A stretch of 64,000 bases of DNA from Photobacterium leiognathi (GCF_030685535.1 NZ_CP131601.1:1984001-2048000); one strand, 5' to 3'. Positions 1 to 9,705 are shown, counted from the first letter of the stretch. Notes: a model not told the origin generated them from the letters alone. Numbers and translations: made by a program.

Positions 1-1
1 A

Positions 2-883
2 GGTGGCTTAAAAGGTGTACCTGGTAAAGGCGCAGCACTGAACGCCATTTCAAATCACTGGTTTAAGCTATTTAAAGACAACGGCTTGGCTGATAGCCAT
101 ATCTTAGATATTCCCCACCCTTTTGTTTGGATCGTCCAAAAAGCCAAACCTGTGATGGTTGAAGCTATTTGCCGTCAATACATCACAGGCTCAATGTGGC
201 GTGCATACAGCAAGGGGGAGCGAAATTTCTGCGGTATCGAACTACCTGAAGGGCTAAAGAAAGATCAAAAACTGCCTGATCTACTAATGACGCCATCAAC
301 CAAAGGTATTTTAAAAGGCATTCCTAATGTTCCTGAAGCTGATGATGTCAATGTCACCCGTAACGATCTAGTCAATAATTACGCTGCATTTAACTTCCGC
401 AATACTGATGATATCGCACAATACGAAAAGCTATTAGCTGAAGGCTTTAACGTGATCAGCGATGCACTCGCAAAACTCGATCAAATCTTTGTCGATACCA
501 AATTCGAGTTTGGCTACGTCACCGATGCTAGTGGCAACGAGAAGCTGATTTATATGGATGAAGTAGGCACACCTGACTCTTCACGTATTTGGGATGGTGT
601 AGCTTACCGTGACGGACAAATCGTCGAGAACTCGAAAGAAGATTTCCGCCAAGTGCTGCTAAACACTTTCCCAGATCCTGATGTTTTATTAAATAAAGAT
701 CGTATGGAAGAACGTTTCGCTCTTGCTCGTGATAACGAGTTACCACAAGAGGTACTGATGCAGATCTCTAAAGTTTATACAGGGATCGCTGAAAAAATCA
801 CTGGTGAGCCAATCACACTAAGCCGAAATCCGAAAGCTGAAATCATTGAGATTTTGCGCAATCAATATCAATTGATCGACTGA
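2..883 (+). CDS. purC: Phosphoribosylaminoimidazole-succinocarboxamide synthase, 3' part
   Basis: Makes SAICAR from CAIR, aspartate and ATP in de novo purine synthesis in the cytoplasm. The frame is open from base 2, so the 5' end lies outside the window; about 293 codons are seen against roughly 367 in the long Vibrionaceae form I recall. Recognised from whole-sequence resemblance to that form, for example [20 protein letters not shown] and [20 protein letters not shown] strong terminator follows at once, so it does not run into torE. Only the fragment start is uncertain. Confidence 0.85.
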   Translation, partial: GGLKGVPGKGAALNAISNHWFKLFKDNGLADSHILDIPHPFVWIVQKAKPVMVEAICRQYITGSMWRAYSKGERNFCGIELPEGLKKDQKLPDLLMTPSTKGILKGIPNVPEADDVNVTRNDLVNNYAAFNFRNTDDIAQYEKLLAEGFNVISDALAKLDQIFVDTKFEFGYVTDASGNEKLIYMDEVGTPDSSRIWDGVAYRDGQIVENSKEDFRQVLLNTFPDPDVLLNKDRMEERFALARDNELPQEVLMQISKVYTGIAEKITGEPITLSRNPKAEIIEILRNQYQLID

Positions 884-909
884 GCACTTCAAAATCCTTT
901 CTCCTACAT

Positions 910-941
910 AAAAACAGGCATTCATACAATGCCTGTTTTTT
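910..941 (+). terminator. Intrinsic terminator after purC
   Basis: Perfect stem AAAACAGGCATT / AATGCCTGTTTT with a short loop and a T run, starting 27 bases after the purC stop. Confidence 0.85.
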
Positions 942-962
942 CGTCGCTCTCAGCTATTAATA

Positions 963-972
963 TTGTTCATAT
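963..972 (+). promoter_or_regulatory. Candidate TorR box upstream of torECA
   Basis: TTGTTCATAT matches the E. coli tor box CTGTTCATAT at 9 of 10 positions. A weaker relative, TACTTCATAT, lies at 1135-1144. The stretch 942-1333 is very AT-rich and otherwise holds nothing I can name. The box is about 370 bases before torE, which would imply a long leader or a distant site. The torS, torT and torR genes are not in the window. Confidence 0.4.
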
Positions 973-1333
973 TTACGTTAATTTGAAATAAATTTGCTAT
1001 TTTTATATTTATTACTAGTCTTATTCCATTGTATTAACCGATACGAACTTTAGCTCCCTTCATAACAATTGCGATACAAATGGAACAATTTACACAAATA
1101 AACAACCCTTACTATCCTTTCACCTCATACACATTACTTCATATTTTTTAATATTTTTATTTTTTATGCTTTTTGCTATTAATGTATGCGTTTAAAATCA
1201 AAAAATCCTATAAAACATAAGCATAACCCTTAAGTATTAATTGAATTGTAGGTAATGGTTATTTTATGATCGCAATATAAATAGATTTAATAAAAATATT
1301 TATATCTACTCATTTTTAAACACAGGAGGTTCT

Positions 1334-1510
1334 ATGAGCAGTGTTACTGATCAAGAAGCCAAGCAAACACGTAGCCGAGAATGGAAGATGTTCCTTTTTA
1401 TTGTCATCTTTTTGTTTCCTATTCTCAGCGTCATTTTTGTCGGCGGCTACGGCTTTACCGTTTGGATGCTACAACTATTTGTCTTTGGTCCACCAGGACA
1501 TGGCGGCTAA
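1334..1510 (+). CDS. torE: TorE, small membrane subunit of the TMAO reductase system
   Basis: A 58-residue, NapE/TorE-like inner-membrane protein. A charged N-terminus of about 17 residues is followed by one long hydrophobic segment (FLFIVIFLFPILSVIFV) and a Gly/Pro-rich tail. It is the first gene of torE-torC-torA; torC begins 43 bases on. An excellent ribosome-binding site AGGAGG at 1324-1329 fixes the start. TorE is known as a conserved partner of TMAO respiration whose exact role is unclear. The call rests on size, topology and position ahead of torC. Confidence 0.85.
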   Translation: MSSVTDQEAKQTRSREWKMFLFIVIFLFPILSVIFVGGYGFTVWMLQLFVFGPPGHGG

Positions 1511-1553
1511 TCCCCACTAATTACCGTGAGCATCCATTTTAAGAGAATCGATA

Positions 1554-2732
1554 ATGAAATCATTTTTAGCTAAAGCTTGGCAGACCCTATCACGCCCAAG
1601 CGTCCACATTAGCCTAGGTGTCCTAACCCTTGGTGGCTTTATTGCTGGTATCATTTTCTGGGGTGGTTTTAATACTGCGCTAGAAGCAACCAACACCGAA
1701 GAGTTCTGTGTTAGCTGTCACGCAGATAACGTAGCACCAGAATATGCAAATACTATTCACGATAAAAACCGTTCTGGTGTGCGTGCAACGTGTCCTGACT
1801 GTCACGTACCACACGATTGGACAGATAAAATCGCCCGTAAAATTCAGGCAAGTAAAGAAGTCTTTGCTCACATGGCAGGTTTCATTGATACCCCTGAAAA
1901 ATTTGAAGATCGCCGTATTGTGCTAGCCCAGCACGAATGGGAACGCTTTAAAGCCAACGGCTCACAAGAATGTCGTGACTGTCATGATTACAAAGGCATG
2001 GACTTCACTAAGATGTCTCCAGTTGCACGTGTGCAAATGAAGAACGCGGCAGAGCGTGATCAAAGCTGTGTAGATTGTCACAAAGGTATTGCTCACCACT
2101 TACCAAAAGACATGGACACCAGTGGCGGTATGATTTCAGAGCTTGTACAACTTTCTCACAACACTGAATACAACAAAGGTGAAGAAGTTTACAGCGTACG
2201 TTTCCTTCCAGTTTACGAAGACAAAGATCTTAAAGTGGAAGCTGGTCTACTTAACCCAGCATCTGGCGTGAAAGTGATTGATGAAACAGATAACGCCGTT
2301 GAAGTTGAAATTGCAGGCTGGCGTAAAGACAAGGGTTACGGCCGTGTGATCCAAGAAGATTTCGGTATGAATATCCCTGTGGCTTCACTACTGAAAGAAT
2401 CTGCACAAAACGACAAAGTTGTTAGCAAGTACGAAGAAAAAGTTGACGATCTAACAGGTCTTCCATGGCAGCGTGTAACTGCAACGGTTTGGATGCCTAA
2501 AGACTCTCTTGTAAATGACATCACACCAGTATGGGAAAAAGCGAAAACCGCATACACCACTAACTGTTCTGTATGTCATACCCAACCTGCTGAGAACCAC
2601 TTCGATGCCAATACTTGGCCGGGCATGTTCGACGGTATGTTAGCGTTTGTTAACTTTGACCGTGACAGTGAAGCAGTTGTACGTAAGTACCTTCAGAAGC
2701 ACTCTTCTGACTTCTCTGAAGCACAACACTAA
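1554..2732 (+). CDS. torC: TorC, membrane-anchored pentahaem cytochrome c
   Basis: NapC/NirT-type quinol dehydrogenase that passes electrons from the quinol pool to periplasmic TorA. It has 392 residues with an N-terminal membrane anchor at about 18-38. Five CxxCH haem sites are visible: C52-H56, C80-H84, C140-H144, C172-H176 and C338-H342. Four sites in the N-terminal domain plus a fifth in a C-terminal extension is the TorC pattern; plain NapC has only the first four. Second gene of the tor operon, 24 bases before torA. The ribosome-binding site is weak (AAGAGAA), so translation may follow torE. Confidence 0.95.
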   Translation: MKSFLAKAWQTLSRPSVHISLGVLTLGGFIAGIIFWGGFNTALEATNTEEFCVSCHADNVAPEYANTIHDKNRSGVRATCPDCHVPHDWTDKIARKIQASKEVFAHMAGFIDTPEKFEDRRIVLAQHEWERFKANGSQECRDCHDYKGMDFTKMSPVARVQMKNAAERDQSCVDCHKGIAHHLPKDMDTSGGMISELVQLSHNTEYNKGEEVYSVRFLPVYEDKDLKVEAGLLNPASGVKVIDETDNAVEVEIAGWRKDKGYGRVIQEDFGMNIPVASLLKESAQNDKVVSKYEEKVDDLTGLPWQRVTATVWMPKDSLVNDITPVWEKAKTAYTTNCSVCHTQPAENHFDANTWPGMFDGMLAFVNFDRDSEAVVRKYLQKHSSDFSEAQH

Positions 2733-2756
2733 GTATTGATGGAGTAAAGAATTAAT

Positions 2757-5225
2757 ATGTCTGTATCAAGAAGAAGTTTCCTTAAAGGCATTGCAACAAC
2801 AAGTGCTGCTTCTGTGATTGGCCCTAGCCTACTTGCATCATCAAAAGTGTTTGCGGATGACACTATCGGTCAAGGCACGTGGCGTTTCTCTGGCTCACAC
2901 TGGGGCGCATTCCGCGCCCACATCTATGCGGGTAAAGTTCAAGAAATCGAAGCGATTGAGATCGATAAGAACCCAACTGAGATGCTAAAAGGCATCAAAG
3001 GTGTGATCTACAACCCTTCTCGTGTTCGCTACCCAATGGTGCGTCTAGATTGGTTGAAGAAAAACAAATTCAGCGGCGAAACTCGTGGTAATAACCGCTT
3101 TGTACGTGTGACTTGGGATGAAGCGTTAGATCTGTTCTACCGTGAACTTGAGCGCATGCAAAAAGACTACGGTCCATGGGCCATTCACGCAGGTCAAACT
3201 GGCTGGCGTCAAACAGGTCAATTCCACAGCTGTACTAGCCACATGCAACGTGCAGTAGGTATGCATGGTAACTACATCACTAAAGTAGGTGACTACTCAA
3301 CGGGTGCAGGTCAAACCATCATGCCTTACGTGCTTGGCTCTACTGAAGTGTACGCGCAAGGTACTTCATGGTCTGAAATCCTAGATAACTCGAAGAACGT
3401 TATCCTATGGGCAAACGATCCTGTTAAAAACCTACAGGTGGGTTGGAACTGTGAAACACACGAATCTTTCCCATACCTAGCGAAACTAAAAGAGAAAGTA
3501 GCTAACGGTGAGATCAATGTGATCTCTGTCGATCCTGTTAAAAACAAGACTCAACGTTACCTAAACAACAAGCACTTATACATCAACCCACAAACTGATG
3601 TGCCGTTCATGTTAGGTGTTGCTCATACCCTGTACACAGAGAACCTTTACGATAAAGAGTTCATCAAGATGTACTGTTTGGGCTTTGACGAGTTCATTGG
3701 TTATGTGAAAGGCGAAACCAAAGACAAAGTTGAGAAAACACCTGAGTGGGCAGCTCCAATCTGTGGTGTTCCAGCTGATCAAATCAAAGAATTTGCTCGC
3801 ATGCTGGTAAAAGAGCGTACTCAAATTCTGTTTGGTTGGTGTATTCAGCGTCAAGAGCACGGTGAACAGCCTTACTGGATGGGTGCTGTTATTGCCGCTA
3901 TGGTTGGACAAATTGGTCTGCCGGGGGGCGGTATCTCTTACGGTCACCACTACTCAGGTATCGGTGTGCCATCAACGGGCTTTGCAGCACCAGGTGGTTT
4001 CCCACGTAACGTAGACGAAGGTCAAAAACCTAAGTGGGATAACAACGACTTTAACGGTTACAGCCGTACTATCCCTGTTGCGCGTTTCGTTGATTGTATT
4101 CTAGAGCCGGGTAAAGAAATTAAGTACAACGGTTCTAAAGTGATCCTTCCTGGTTACAAGATGATGGTGATCAGCGGTAACAACCCTTGGCACCACCACC
4201 AAGATCGTAACCGTATGAAGCAAGCGTTCCAGAAACTACAAACTGTTGTCACCATTGATTACGCATGGACTGCAACCTGTCGTTTCTCAGATATCGTGCT
4301 GCCTGCATGTACGCAGTTTGAACGTAACGATATCGACGTAATGGGTTCATACAGTGGTCGTGGTCTATTAGCGATGCATAAGTTAGTTGACCCACTATAC
4401 CAATCTAAAACTGATTTTGAGATCTTCACCGAGCTAACACGTCGTTTCGGTAAGAACAAAGAATACACTCGTGGCATGGATGAAATGCAATGGGTTCGTA
4501 TGCTGTACAACGATTGTCGTAAAGCAAACGAAGGCAAATTCGATATGCCTGAATTCGACGTATTCTGGGAGAAAGGCTTCCTAGATTTTGGTACAGGTAA
4601 ACCTTGGGTTCGCCACGCAGCGTTCCGTCAAGATCCTGAAATCAACGCACTAGGTACACCATCTGGCTTTATCGAAATCACTAGTCGTAAGATTGGTCGT
4701 TACGGTTACGAGCACTGTCAAGAACACCCAATGTGGTTTGAAAAGACAGAACGTTCACACGGTGGTCCGGGCTCAGATAAACACCCGTTCTGGCTGCAAT
4801 CTTGTCACCCAGACAAGCGTCTGCACTCACAAATGTGTGAAGCTGAAGAGTTCCGTGCAACGTACACAGTACAAGGTCGTGAGCCTGTTTACATCAACCC
4901 TCAAGATGCGGCAGAAAAAGGCATTAAAGATGGCGATGTCGTACGTGTATTTAATGACCGTGGTCAGCTATTAGCAGGTGCTGTACTAACTGATAGCTAT
5001 CCTCGTGGTGTTGTGCGTATCGAAGAAGGTGCATGGTATGGTCCATTGAACGAAAAAATTGGTTCAATTGACACTTACGGTGATCCAAATACCCTAACTA
5101 TGGATATTCCATCATCTGAGCTTGCGCAAGCAACCAGTGCACAAACCTGTATTGTTAACTTCGAGAAGTTCAAAGGTGAACTACCGCCAGTAACATCATT
5201 TGGTGGTCCAATTGAAGTAAGCTAA
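2757..5225 (+). CDS. torA: TorA, periplasmic trimethylamine-N-oxide reductase
   Basis: Terminal reductase of TMAO respiration, a molybdopterin (bis-MGD) enzyme of the DMSO reductase family. It has 822 residues, close to the 848 of E. coli TorA. The N-terminus carries a twin-arginine signal, SRRSFLKG, with likely cleavage after VFA near residue 34. The body shows the family sequence throughout, for example GDYSTGAGQ, where the Mo-ligand serine is expected, and [16 protein letters not shown] torD chaperone gene does not follow; the next thing downstream is an insertion sequence in the terminator. TMAO is an abundant fish osmolyte, which fits a marine host. Confidence 0.95.
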   Translation: MSVSRRSFLKGIATTSAASVIGPSLLASSKVFADDTIGQGTWRFSGSHWGAFRAHIYAGKVQEIEAIEIDKNPTEMLKGIKGVIYNPSRVRYPMVRLDWLKKNKFSGETRGNNRFVRVTWDEALDLFYRELERMQKDYGPWAIHAGQTGWRQTGQFHSCTSHMQRAVGMHGNYITKVGDYSTGAGQTIMPYVLGSTEVYAQGTSWSEILDNSKNVILWANDPVKNLQVGWNCETHESFPYLAKLKEKVANGEINVISVDPVKNKTQRYLNNKHLYINPQTDVPFMLGVAHTLYTENLYDKEFIKMYCLGFDEFIGYVKGETKDKVEKTPEWAAPICGVPADQIKEFARMLVKERTQILFGWCIQRQEHGEQPYWMGAVIAAMVGQIGLPGGGISYGHHYSGIGVPSTGFAAPGGFPRNVDEGQKPKWDNNDFNGYSRTIPVARFVDCILEPGKEIKYNGSKVILPGYKMMVISGNNPWHHHQDRNRMKQAFQKLQTVVTIDYAWTATCRFSDIVLPACTQFERNDIDVMGSYSGRGLLAMHKLVDPLYQSKTDFEIFTELTRRFGKNKEYTRGMDEMQWVRMLYNDCRKANEGKFDMPEFDVFWEKGFLDFGTGKPWVRHAAFRQDPEINALGTPSGFIEITSRKIGRYGYEHCQEHPMWFEKTERSHGGPGSDKHPFWLQSCHPDKRLHSQMCEAEEFRATYTVQGREPVYINPQDAAEKGIKDGDVVRVFNDRGQLLAGAVLTDSYPRGVVRIEEGAWYGPLNEKIGSIDTYGDPNTLTMDIPSSELAQATSAQTCIVNFEKFKGELPPVTSFGGPIEVS

Positions 5226-5244
5226 TTCACTTCATTGTGTAAAC

Positions 5245-5263
5245 AAAAAGGCTCCTTTTTCGG
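5245..5263 (+). terminator. Left half of the torA terminator, split by IS copy 1
   Basis: The stem arm AAAAAGGCTCC (5245-5255) and loop remain here. The other arm, GGAGCC followed by six T, lies beyond the IS at 6706-6717. Joining the flanks rebuilds a textbook terminator. The last nine bases (5255-5263) are one copy of the target duplication. Confidence 0.85.
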
Positions 5264-5278
5264 CTGTCTCTTATACAC

Positions 5279-5310
5279 AAATCCCTAAGCCAATGCTTGG
5301 GGATTTTTTT
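5279..5310 (+). terminator. Terminator carried inside the left end of IS copy 1
   Basis: AAATCCCTAAGC (5279-5290), loop CAAT, GCTTGGGGATTT (5295-5306): a 12-bp stem with one G-T pair, running into seven T. It is also present in copy 2. It should stop torA transcripts that now miss their own terminator, and keep outside transcription out of the transposase gene. Confidence 0.85.
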
Positions 5311-6687
5311 GAACTAATTCTTTGGGCTCAAAAACAATTCGGTCAAGCCGATCTTAATGACCCAAGACGCACTCAAAGACTCGTTGCTCTAGCTACCTCT
5401 CTGGCTGAACAACCTGGTATCCCTATCTCAAAACTCATCATCTCCCCAGCCGATATGGAAGGGGCTTATCGCTTTATTCGTAATGACCAAATCAAAGCAG
5501 AAGATATTGCAGAAGCTGGATTCTATGTCACAGCACAAGAAGCTTTAGAGCAACAAACACTGCTTGCATTGGAAGATACCACTTCTCTAAGTTACTCACA
5601 TCACAGCATACAAGATACACTCGGGCATTCCAATCAAGGTAATCGACACCGAGCAATGTTCGTTCATTCAACATTGCTTTTTGCTCCCGAAACTCACACT
5701 GTAGTTGGTTTAATCGAACAACAACGCTGGATCCGAGATATTGAAAAACGTGGTCAAAGACACCAGCACGCAACTCGACCATACAAAGAAAAAGAAAGTT
5801 ATAAATGGGAACAAGCATCTCGCCATGTTGCAGAGCGACTAGGCGAGAAAATGTCAGAGGTTATTTCTGTATGTGATAGAGAAGCCGATTTATTCGAGTA
5901 CCTCACTTACAAGCACGAGCAACAACAACGATTTATCGTTCGCTCAATGCAAAGTCGCTGTATCGAGGAGCATGATAATCGTCTTTATGACTACGCTTCC
6001 AAGTTGTTATCAGCAGGAAACAAAGAGCTAAAAATACCGCAAAAAGGCGGTCGTAAGTCCCGCACGGCTCATCTAGACATCAAATATGCTCCCGTGACAC
6101 TTAAGTCTCCCGCCAATAAAAAAGAGTTCGATAATATCTCTCTCTACTATGTTGGATGTATAGAGCAAGGTGAGAGTGACGACAAGCTCGCATGGCATTT
6201 ACTGACATCAGAGCCTGTAACGAACAAAGAGGAAGCACTTAACATCGTCAGTTATTATGAGCGTCGTTGGCTGATAGAAGATTTTCACAAGGTTTGGAAA
6301 AGTGAAGGCACGCAAGTTGAACAACTGAGAATGCAAAGTAAAGATAACTTAGAAAGGCTCAGTGTTATTTTGGCATTTATTGCTACTCGTTTACTCCAGT
6401 TAAGATTTATGAACGAATCTAAAGAGTTATCTAGTAGCTGTTGTGAACGGGTGTTAAAAGGTAAAGCGTGGAAGCTTATGTGGTTAAAATTGGAGAAGAA
6501 AAAGCTGCCCAAAGAAGCACCAAATATATCGTGGGCTTACAAAAGTATTGCACGGTTAGGTGGTTGGAAAGATACCAAGCGGACGGGTCGCGCTTCTGTA
6601 AAGACATTATGGCAAGGATGGTTTAGGTTACAAACCATCCTTGAAGGATATGAACTAGCTAAGTCTCTTGAACACAATGACTTGTGA
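5293..6687 (+). CDS. IS50/Tn5-type DDE transposase, native start lost
   Basis: Cut-and-paste transposase of the IS4 family. Similarity to Tn5 transposase runs throughout: LALEDTTSLSY with D95, VCDREAD with D195, and the YREK signature Y322/R325/E329/K336, so the DDE triad is intact. The start is doubtful. The first in-frame ATG (5293) lies in the loop of the internal terminator and gives the foreign N-terminus MLGDFFELIL, whereas copy 2 begins MTYIEPTLWAKKQ behind a good ribosome-binding site. The 68-bp deletion caused this. The body is open to a normal stop. It may be poorly expressed or silent. Confidence 0.85.
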   Translation: MLGDFFELILWAQKQFGQADLNDPRRTQRLVALATSLAEQPGIPISKLIISPADMEGAYRFIRNDQIKAEDIAEAGFYVTAQEALEQQTLLALEDTTSLSYSHHSIQDTLGHSNQGNRHRAMFVHSTLLFAPETHTVVGLIEQQRWIRDIEKRGQRHQHATRPYKEKESYKWEQASRHVAERLGEKMSEVISVCDREADLFEYLTYKHEQQQRFIVRSMQSRCIEEHDNRLYDYASKLLSAGNKELKIPQKGGRKSRTAHLDIKYAPVTLKSPANKKEFDNISLYYVGCIEQGESDDKLAWHLLTSEPVTNKEEALNIVSYYERRWLIEDFHKVWKSEGTQVEQLRMQSKDNLERLSVILAFIATRLLQLRFMNESKELSSSCCERVLKGKAWKLMWLKLEKKKLPKEAPNISWAYKSIARLGGWKDTKRTGRASVKTLWQGWFRLQTILEGYELAKSLEHNDL

Positions 6688-6885
6688 TCAAGAGACAGCC
6701 TTTTCGGAGCCTTTTTTATTTCTGTTATGCCATAATTGCATAGAAATATATTAAATCCACGCCAACAATGATTCCAAAAAGGAATTCATACATCTTTATT
6801 TAATAGTCTTATAACTTTTTTGTCATATTTGAGAACTACCATCTGCGCGTTTATTGTTATTCTTATAAATATCAGGAAGTAAGTC

Positions 6886-8745
6886 ATGACGACTAAAAAT
6901 GTGCAATTTAGTGACATCATCAATAAAGGTTTGAGCCGCCGTAAATTTCTTCAAACAACCACCACGGCTGCTTTTTTTGCTGCATCCCCTACGATTGCAT
7001 CTGCTACAACACAAACGAAACAAAAAGAGCCTGCCATCAACTTCAAGCCTGTACCCACTTCAGTCGCCGATACAGTCGTTGTACCTGAAGGCTACCAAGC
7101 TGAAGTTTTAATTTCTTGGGGTTCACCACTGTTTGCAGATTCTCCAGCTTTTAGTCCTTCAGCGAATAGTGACGCTCAGCTAAAGCAATTTGGCGATAAC
7201 AACGATGGTATGGCGTTCTTTACCCTCACTAATGAGCGTGCAGTACTCGCCGTAAATAATGAATACACCAATTACGAATACTTATTGCCAAACCAGGGTA
7301 AAACGCTCTCTGCTGACGATGTGAAAAAAGCCCAAGCTGCTGTAGGTAACTCAATCGTAGAGTTGGTATATAAAAACGGTCAGTGGATCGTGAACCAAAA
7401 CGGTCGTTTAAACCGCCGTATCACTGCAAATACACCAATGGAAATTACTGGTGTTGCAGCAGGTCACCCTCTTCTAAAAACCAAAGCCGATCCAACCGGT
7501 ACACGTGCTTTAGGTACTTTTGCCAACTGTGCAAACGGTGCTACACCTTGGGGTACTTACCTCACCTGTGAAGAAAACTTTGATGATTTCTTTGGTACTG
7601 ATACAAATATTGCGGTCGATTCTAACCAAGAACGTTACGGCATCAGCCCTGAAAATAAAGATTACCGTTGGTATGAGCACGATCCGCGTTTTGATATTGC
7701 TCAAAACCCTAATGAGCCAAACCGTTTTGGCTGGGTTGTAGAAATCGATCCAATGAACCCAAATTCAATGCCAAAGAAACGCACTGCATTAGGACGTTTC
7801 AAACACGAAAACGCCGCAGTTACTATCAACAATGACGGTTATGTTGTGGTTTATTTAGGTGATGATGAGCGTGGCGAACACTTGTACCGCTTTGTATCAA
7901 AGAACAAATATAACCCAAGCAACCAAGAAGCTAACCGTGATCTTCTTGAAGAAGGCACACTGTATGTCGCTAAATTCGACGCTAAAGACGGTGAATTAAA
8001 AGGTACAGGTCAATGGATTGAACTTACGTTCGGTAAAAATGGCCTGACACCTGAGAATGGCTTTGCTAGCCAGGCTGAAATCATGATCTTTGCTCGTAAA
8101 GCGGCAACGCATGTGGGCGCAACAACAATGGATCGCCCAGAATGGGTAGCCGTGAACCCGCATACAAGCGAGGTTTTCTGTACCTTAACCAACAATAAGA
8201 ACCGTGGTGTGAAACCTAATCAACCTATTGATGCGGTAAACCCTCGCGCGAAAAATCCGTATGGTCACATCCTGCGCTGGAATCCATCCAACGGTAACCA
8301 TACCGCTAAGACTTTTGACTGGGATCTTTACCTCATTGCTGGTAACCCAACGGTACACAAAGATTCATTGATGGCTGGTAGTAAGAACATTAACAAAGAC
8401 AACATGTTCAACTGTCCTGATGGCTTAGGTTTCGATAAAGACGGTCGTTTATGGATCCTAACAGATGGCGATGACTCCAATGAAGGTGACTTTGCTGGTA
8501 TGGGTAATAACCAAATGCTTTGTGGTAACCCTGTAACCAGTGAAATCCGTCGCTTCCTAACAGGCCCTATCGCTTGTGAAATCACAGGTATTACCTTTAG
8601 CCATGATAGCAAAACCATGTTTGTTGGCGTTCAGCATCCAGGCGAAGAGCAAGCACCATCGCACTTCCCTGATGGCGGTCGCAGCACTCCTCGCTCTTCT
8701 ATCATGCGAATCACTCGTAACGATGGTGGCGTGATTGGCGCATAA
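6886..8745 (+). CDS. PhoX-family phosphatase, Tat-exported
   Basis: A 619-residue DUF839/PhoX protein, probably a periplasmic calcium/iron-dependent alkaline phosphatase that frees phosphate from organic esters. The twin-arginine signal is SRRKFLQTTTTAAFF at about 17-31, with cleavage near ASA-TTQ. Family segments include GTFANCANGATPWGTYLTCE and PDGLGFDKDGRLWILTDGDD. The ribosome-binding site AGGAAG precedes the ATG. A TTGTCAT half-site at 6820-6826 resembles part of a Pho box, but I do not see the paired repeat. It stands alone between the IS and the repeat element. True substrate unknown. Confidence 0.85.
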   Translation: MTTKNVQFSDIINKGLSRRKFLQTTTTAAFFAASPTIASATTQTKQKEPAINFKPVPTSVADTVVVPEGYQAEVLISWGSPLFADSPAFSPSANSDAQLKQFGDNNDGMAFFTLTNERAVLAVNNEYTNYEYLLPNQGKTLSADDVKKAQAAVGNSIVELVYKNGQWIVNQNGRLNRRITANTPMEITGVAAGHPLLKTKADPTGTRALGTFANCANGATPWGTYLTCEENFDDFFGTDTNIAVDSNQERYGISPENKDYRWYEHDPRFDIAQNPNEPNRFGWVVEIDPMNPNSMPKKRTALGRFKHENAAVTINNDGYVVVYLGDDERGEHLYRFVSKNKYNPSNQEANRDLLEEGTLYVAKFDAKDGELKGTGQWIELTFGKNGLTPENGFASQAEIMIFARKAATHVGATTMDRPEWVAVNPHTSEVFCTLTNNKNRGVKPNQPIDAVNPRAKNPYGHILRWNPSNGNHTAKTFDWDLYLIAGNPTVHKDSLMAGSKNINKDNMFNCPDGLGFDKDGRLWILTDGDDSNEGDFAGMGNNQMLCGNPVTSEIRRFLTGPIACEITGITFSHDSKTMFVGVQHPGEEQAPSHFPDGGRSTPRSSIMRITRNDGGVIGA

Positions 8746-8806
8746 TTCACAGCGCTAACAACCAAGATCTCCCCGATGATTAAGGTTCGTTAAAATGTGA
8801 ATTGCT

Positions 8807-9079
8807 TATATACCCAAGTAACTTCAAGATGCAGTGTTCAGCGAGACGACCTTAGTTCTCAGGCGCGGCAACGATTCGAAGATATAATGGTTCTACATTG
8901 AGAATCGTTAACAAAGTCTGAGAGCTAAGGACGCTCGCCCTTTGGGAGCGTGTCACTGAGCCGACTTCTTGCGTCAGACAACTTGGAAAGAGCTCGCTAT
9001 TCCGCTTCGTTGTCTTCCTTGAATTCAACTCAGTGACTTCGCTCTGAATCAGGCATATTGAAGGTCACTTGGATATATT
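8807..9079. repeat. MITE-like structured intergenic repeat
   Basis: About 273 bp with imperfect inverted ends: TATATACCCAAGTAACTTCAA (8807-8827) is written here as 8807-8826 TATATACCCAAGTAACTTCA plus A, against TTGAAGGTCACTTGGATATA at 9058-9077. Nested arms inside: 8851-8862 with 8918-8929 (11 of 12), 8870-8877 with 8902-8909 (perfect), 8932-8940 with 8944-8950, 8953-8960 with 9029-9036 (perfect), and 8977-8982 with 9009-9014 (perfect). I see no coding potential. It fills most of the phoX-to-9138 gap. It resembles the family of short palindromic mobile repeats, but I cannot name it. Confidence 0.65.
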
Positions 9080-9133
9080 AAAGCCCTAGTATTATTTACG
9101 TCTCTTATTGAATTCGTATCCGATACTAGGGCT
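9080..9133 (-). terminator. Long-stem hairpin after the 9138-9590 gene
   Basis: AAAGCCCTAGTAT and ATACTAGGGCTTT form a perfect 13-bp stem around a loop of about 30 bases. It lies just past the stop of the minus-strand gene and abuts the MITE-like repeat. The T run is weak, so it may end transcription in either direction or only protect the transcript end. Confidence 0.5.
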
Positions 9134-9137
9134 TTGT

Positions 9138-9590
9138 TTATTCTTTATTTTTACTTTTAACTAAACGGCATTGTGCCAAAACTTGCTTTTTTTTGATTGG
9201 ATATTGGCTACCGAGATCCAAAGAACAGGTATAGTTTGCATTGAATGTATTCAAGTTAAAATCAAGCGAATGCTCCCCCCAATGAAAATCTTCAAACCAC
9301 ATATCACCTTCAGGATCATCTTGTAAATTCACCACTTGATGATCAGGCAGCCCAACCTTACAAATCTGTTGCGATAATGTCAGCCCTTGGCTTGTTCCTT
9401 CTTTGTAGTTCTCAAGTGTAAAGCAAGGATTCACTTCTGAATTAAACACCACAACGCGAAAGGTGCCTAAGTTATCAATCCATTGAGTCGAAACAAAATC
9501 AATGTCGACCGATATAACAGGAGCAGGCTTAGCATGAACTTGAAATGCAGTGAGTAAACAAAACCCTAGCCATTTGGTGTATTTCATCAT
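9138..9590 (-). CDS. Secreted or periplasmic hypothetical protein
   Basis: 150 residues that I do not recognise. A clear signal peptide (MKYTKWLGFCLLTAFQVHA) is followed by a mature part starting near KPAPVISVDIDF. Four cysteines in the mature chain (NPCFT, QQICKV, YTCSL, AQCRL) could form two disulfides, which suits export. MM at the start leaves the exact initiation codon open by one residue. It stands alone, convergent with phoX across the repeat element. No function can be assigned. Confidence 0.6.
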   Translation of the reverse strand: MMKYTKWLGFCLLTAFQVHAKPAPVISVDIDFVSTQWIDNLGTFRVVVFNSEVNPCFTLENYKEGTSQGLTLSQQICKVGLPDHQVVNLQDDPEGDMWFEDFHWGEHSLDFNLNTFNANYTCSLDLGSQYPIKKKQVLAQCRLVKSKNKE

Positions 9591-9656
9591 CTCTTTCTCA
9601 GTATTTATCTAAATTAATGATGTTGCTTGTTCTGTTACTTTTAAAACTCATGTAAT

Positions 9657-9682
9657 AAAAAAGCCACCGCAAGCGGTGGCTT
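9657..9682 (-). terminator. Intrinsic terminator of zwf-pgl-gnd
   Basis: On the minus strand AAGCCACCGC, a short loop and GCGGTGGCTT, then a T run. It ends the pentose phosphate operon just past gnd. Confidence 0.85.
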
Positions 9683-9705
9683 AGTATGTTTACGATGTTT
9701 AGATA

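Larger units (their letters stand above)
5264..6698 (+). mobile_element. IS50/Tn5-like insertion sequence, IS4 family, copy 1
   Basis: A 1435-bp element with ends CTGTCTCTTATACACAA on the left and, inverted on the right, CTGTCTCTTGATCACAA. These closely resemble the outer and inner ends of IS50. The flanks are a near-perfect 9-bp duplication: CTTTTTCGG at 5255-5263 and CCTTTTCGG at 6699-6707, where the left T run is one longer. Compared with the copy at 37086-38587 it lacks 68 bp near the left end, between base 5319 and base 5320. That removed the native transposase start and two GATC sites. Confidence 0.92.

Noticed and set aside
528..746. Minus-strand frame opposite purC
   Set aside because: Shadow of a strongly conserved gene; no start site or family features.
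6801..6830. Full Pho box ahead of the PhoX-type gene
   Set aside because: Only one TTGTCAT half-site; the 11-base repeat is not present.
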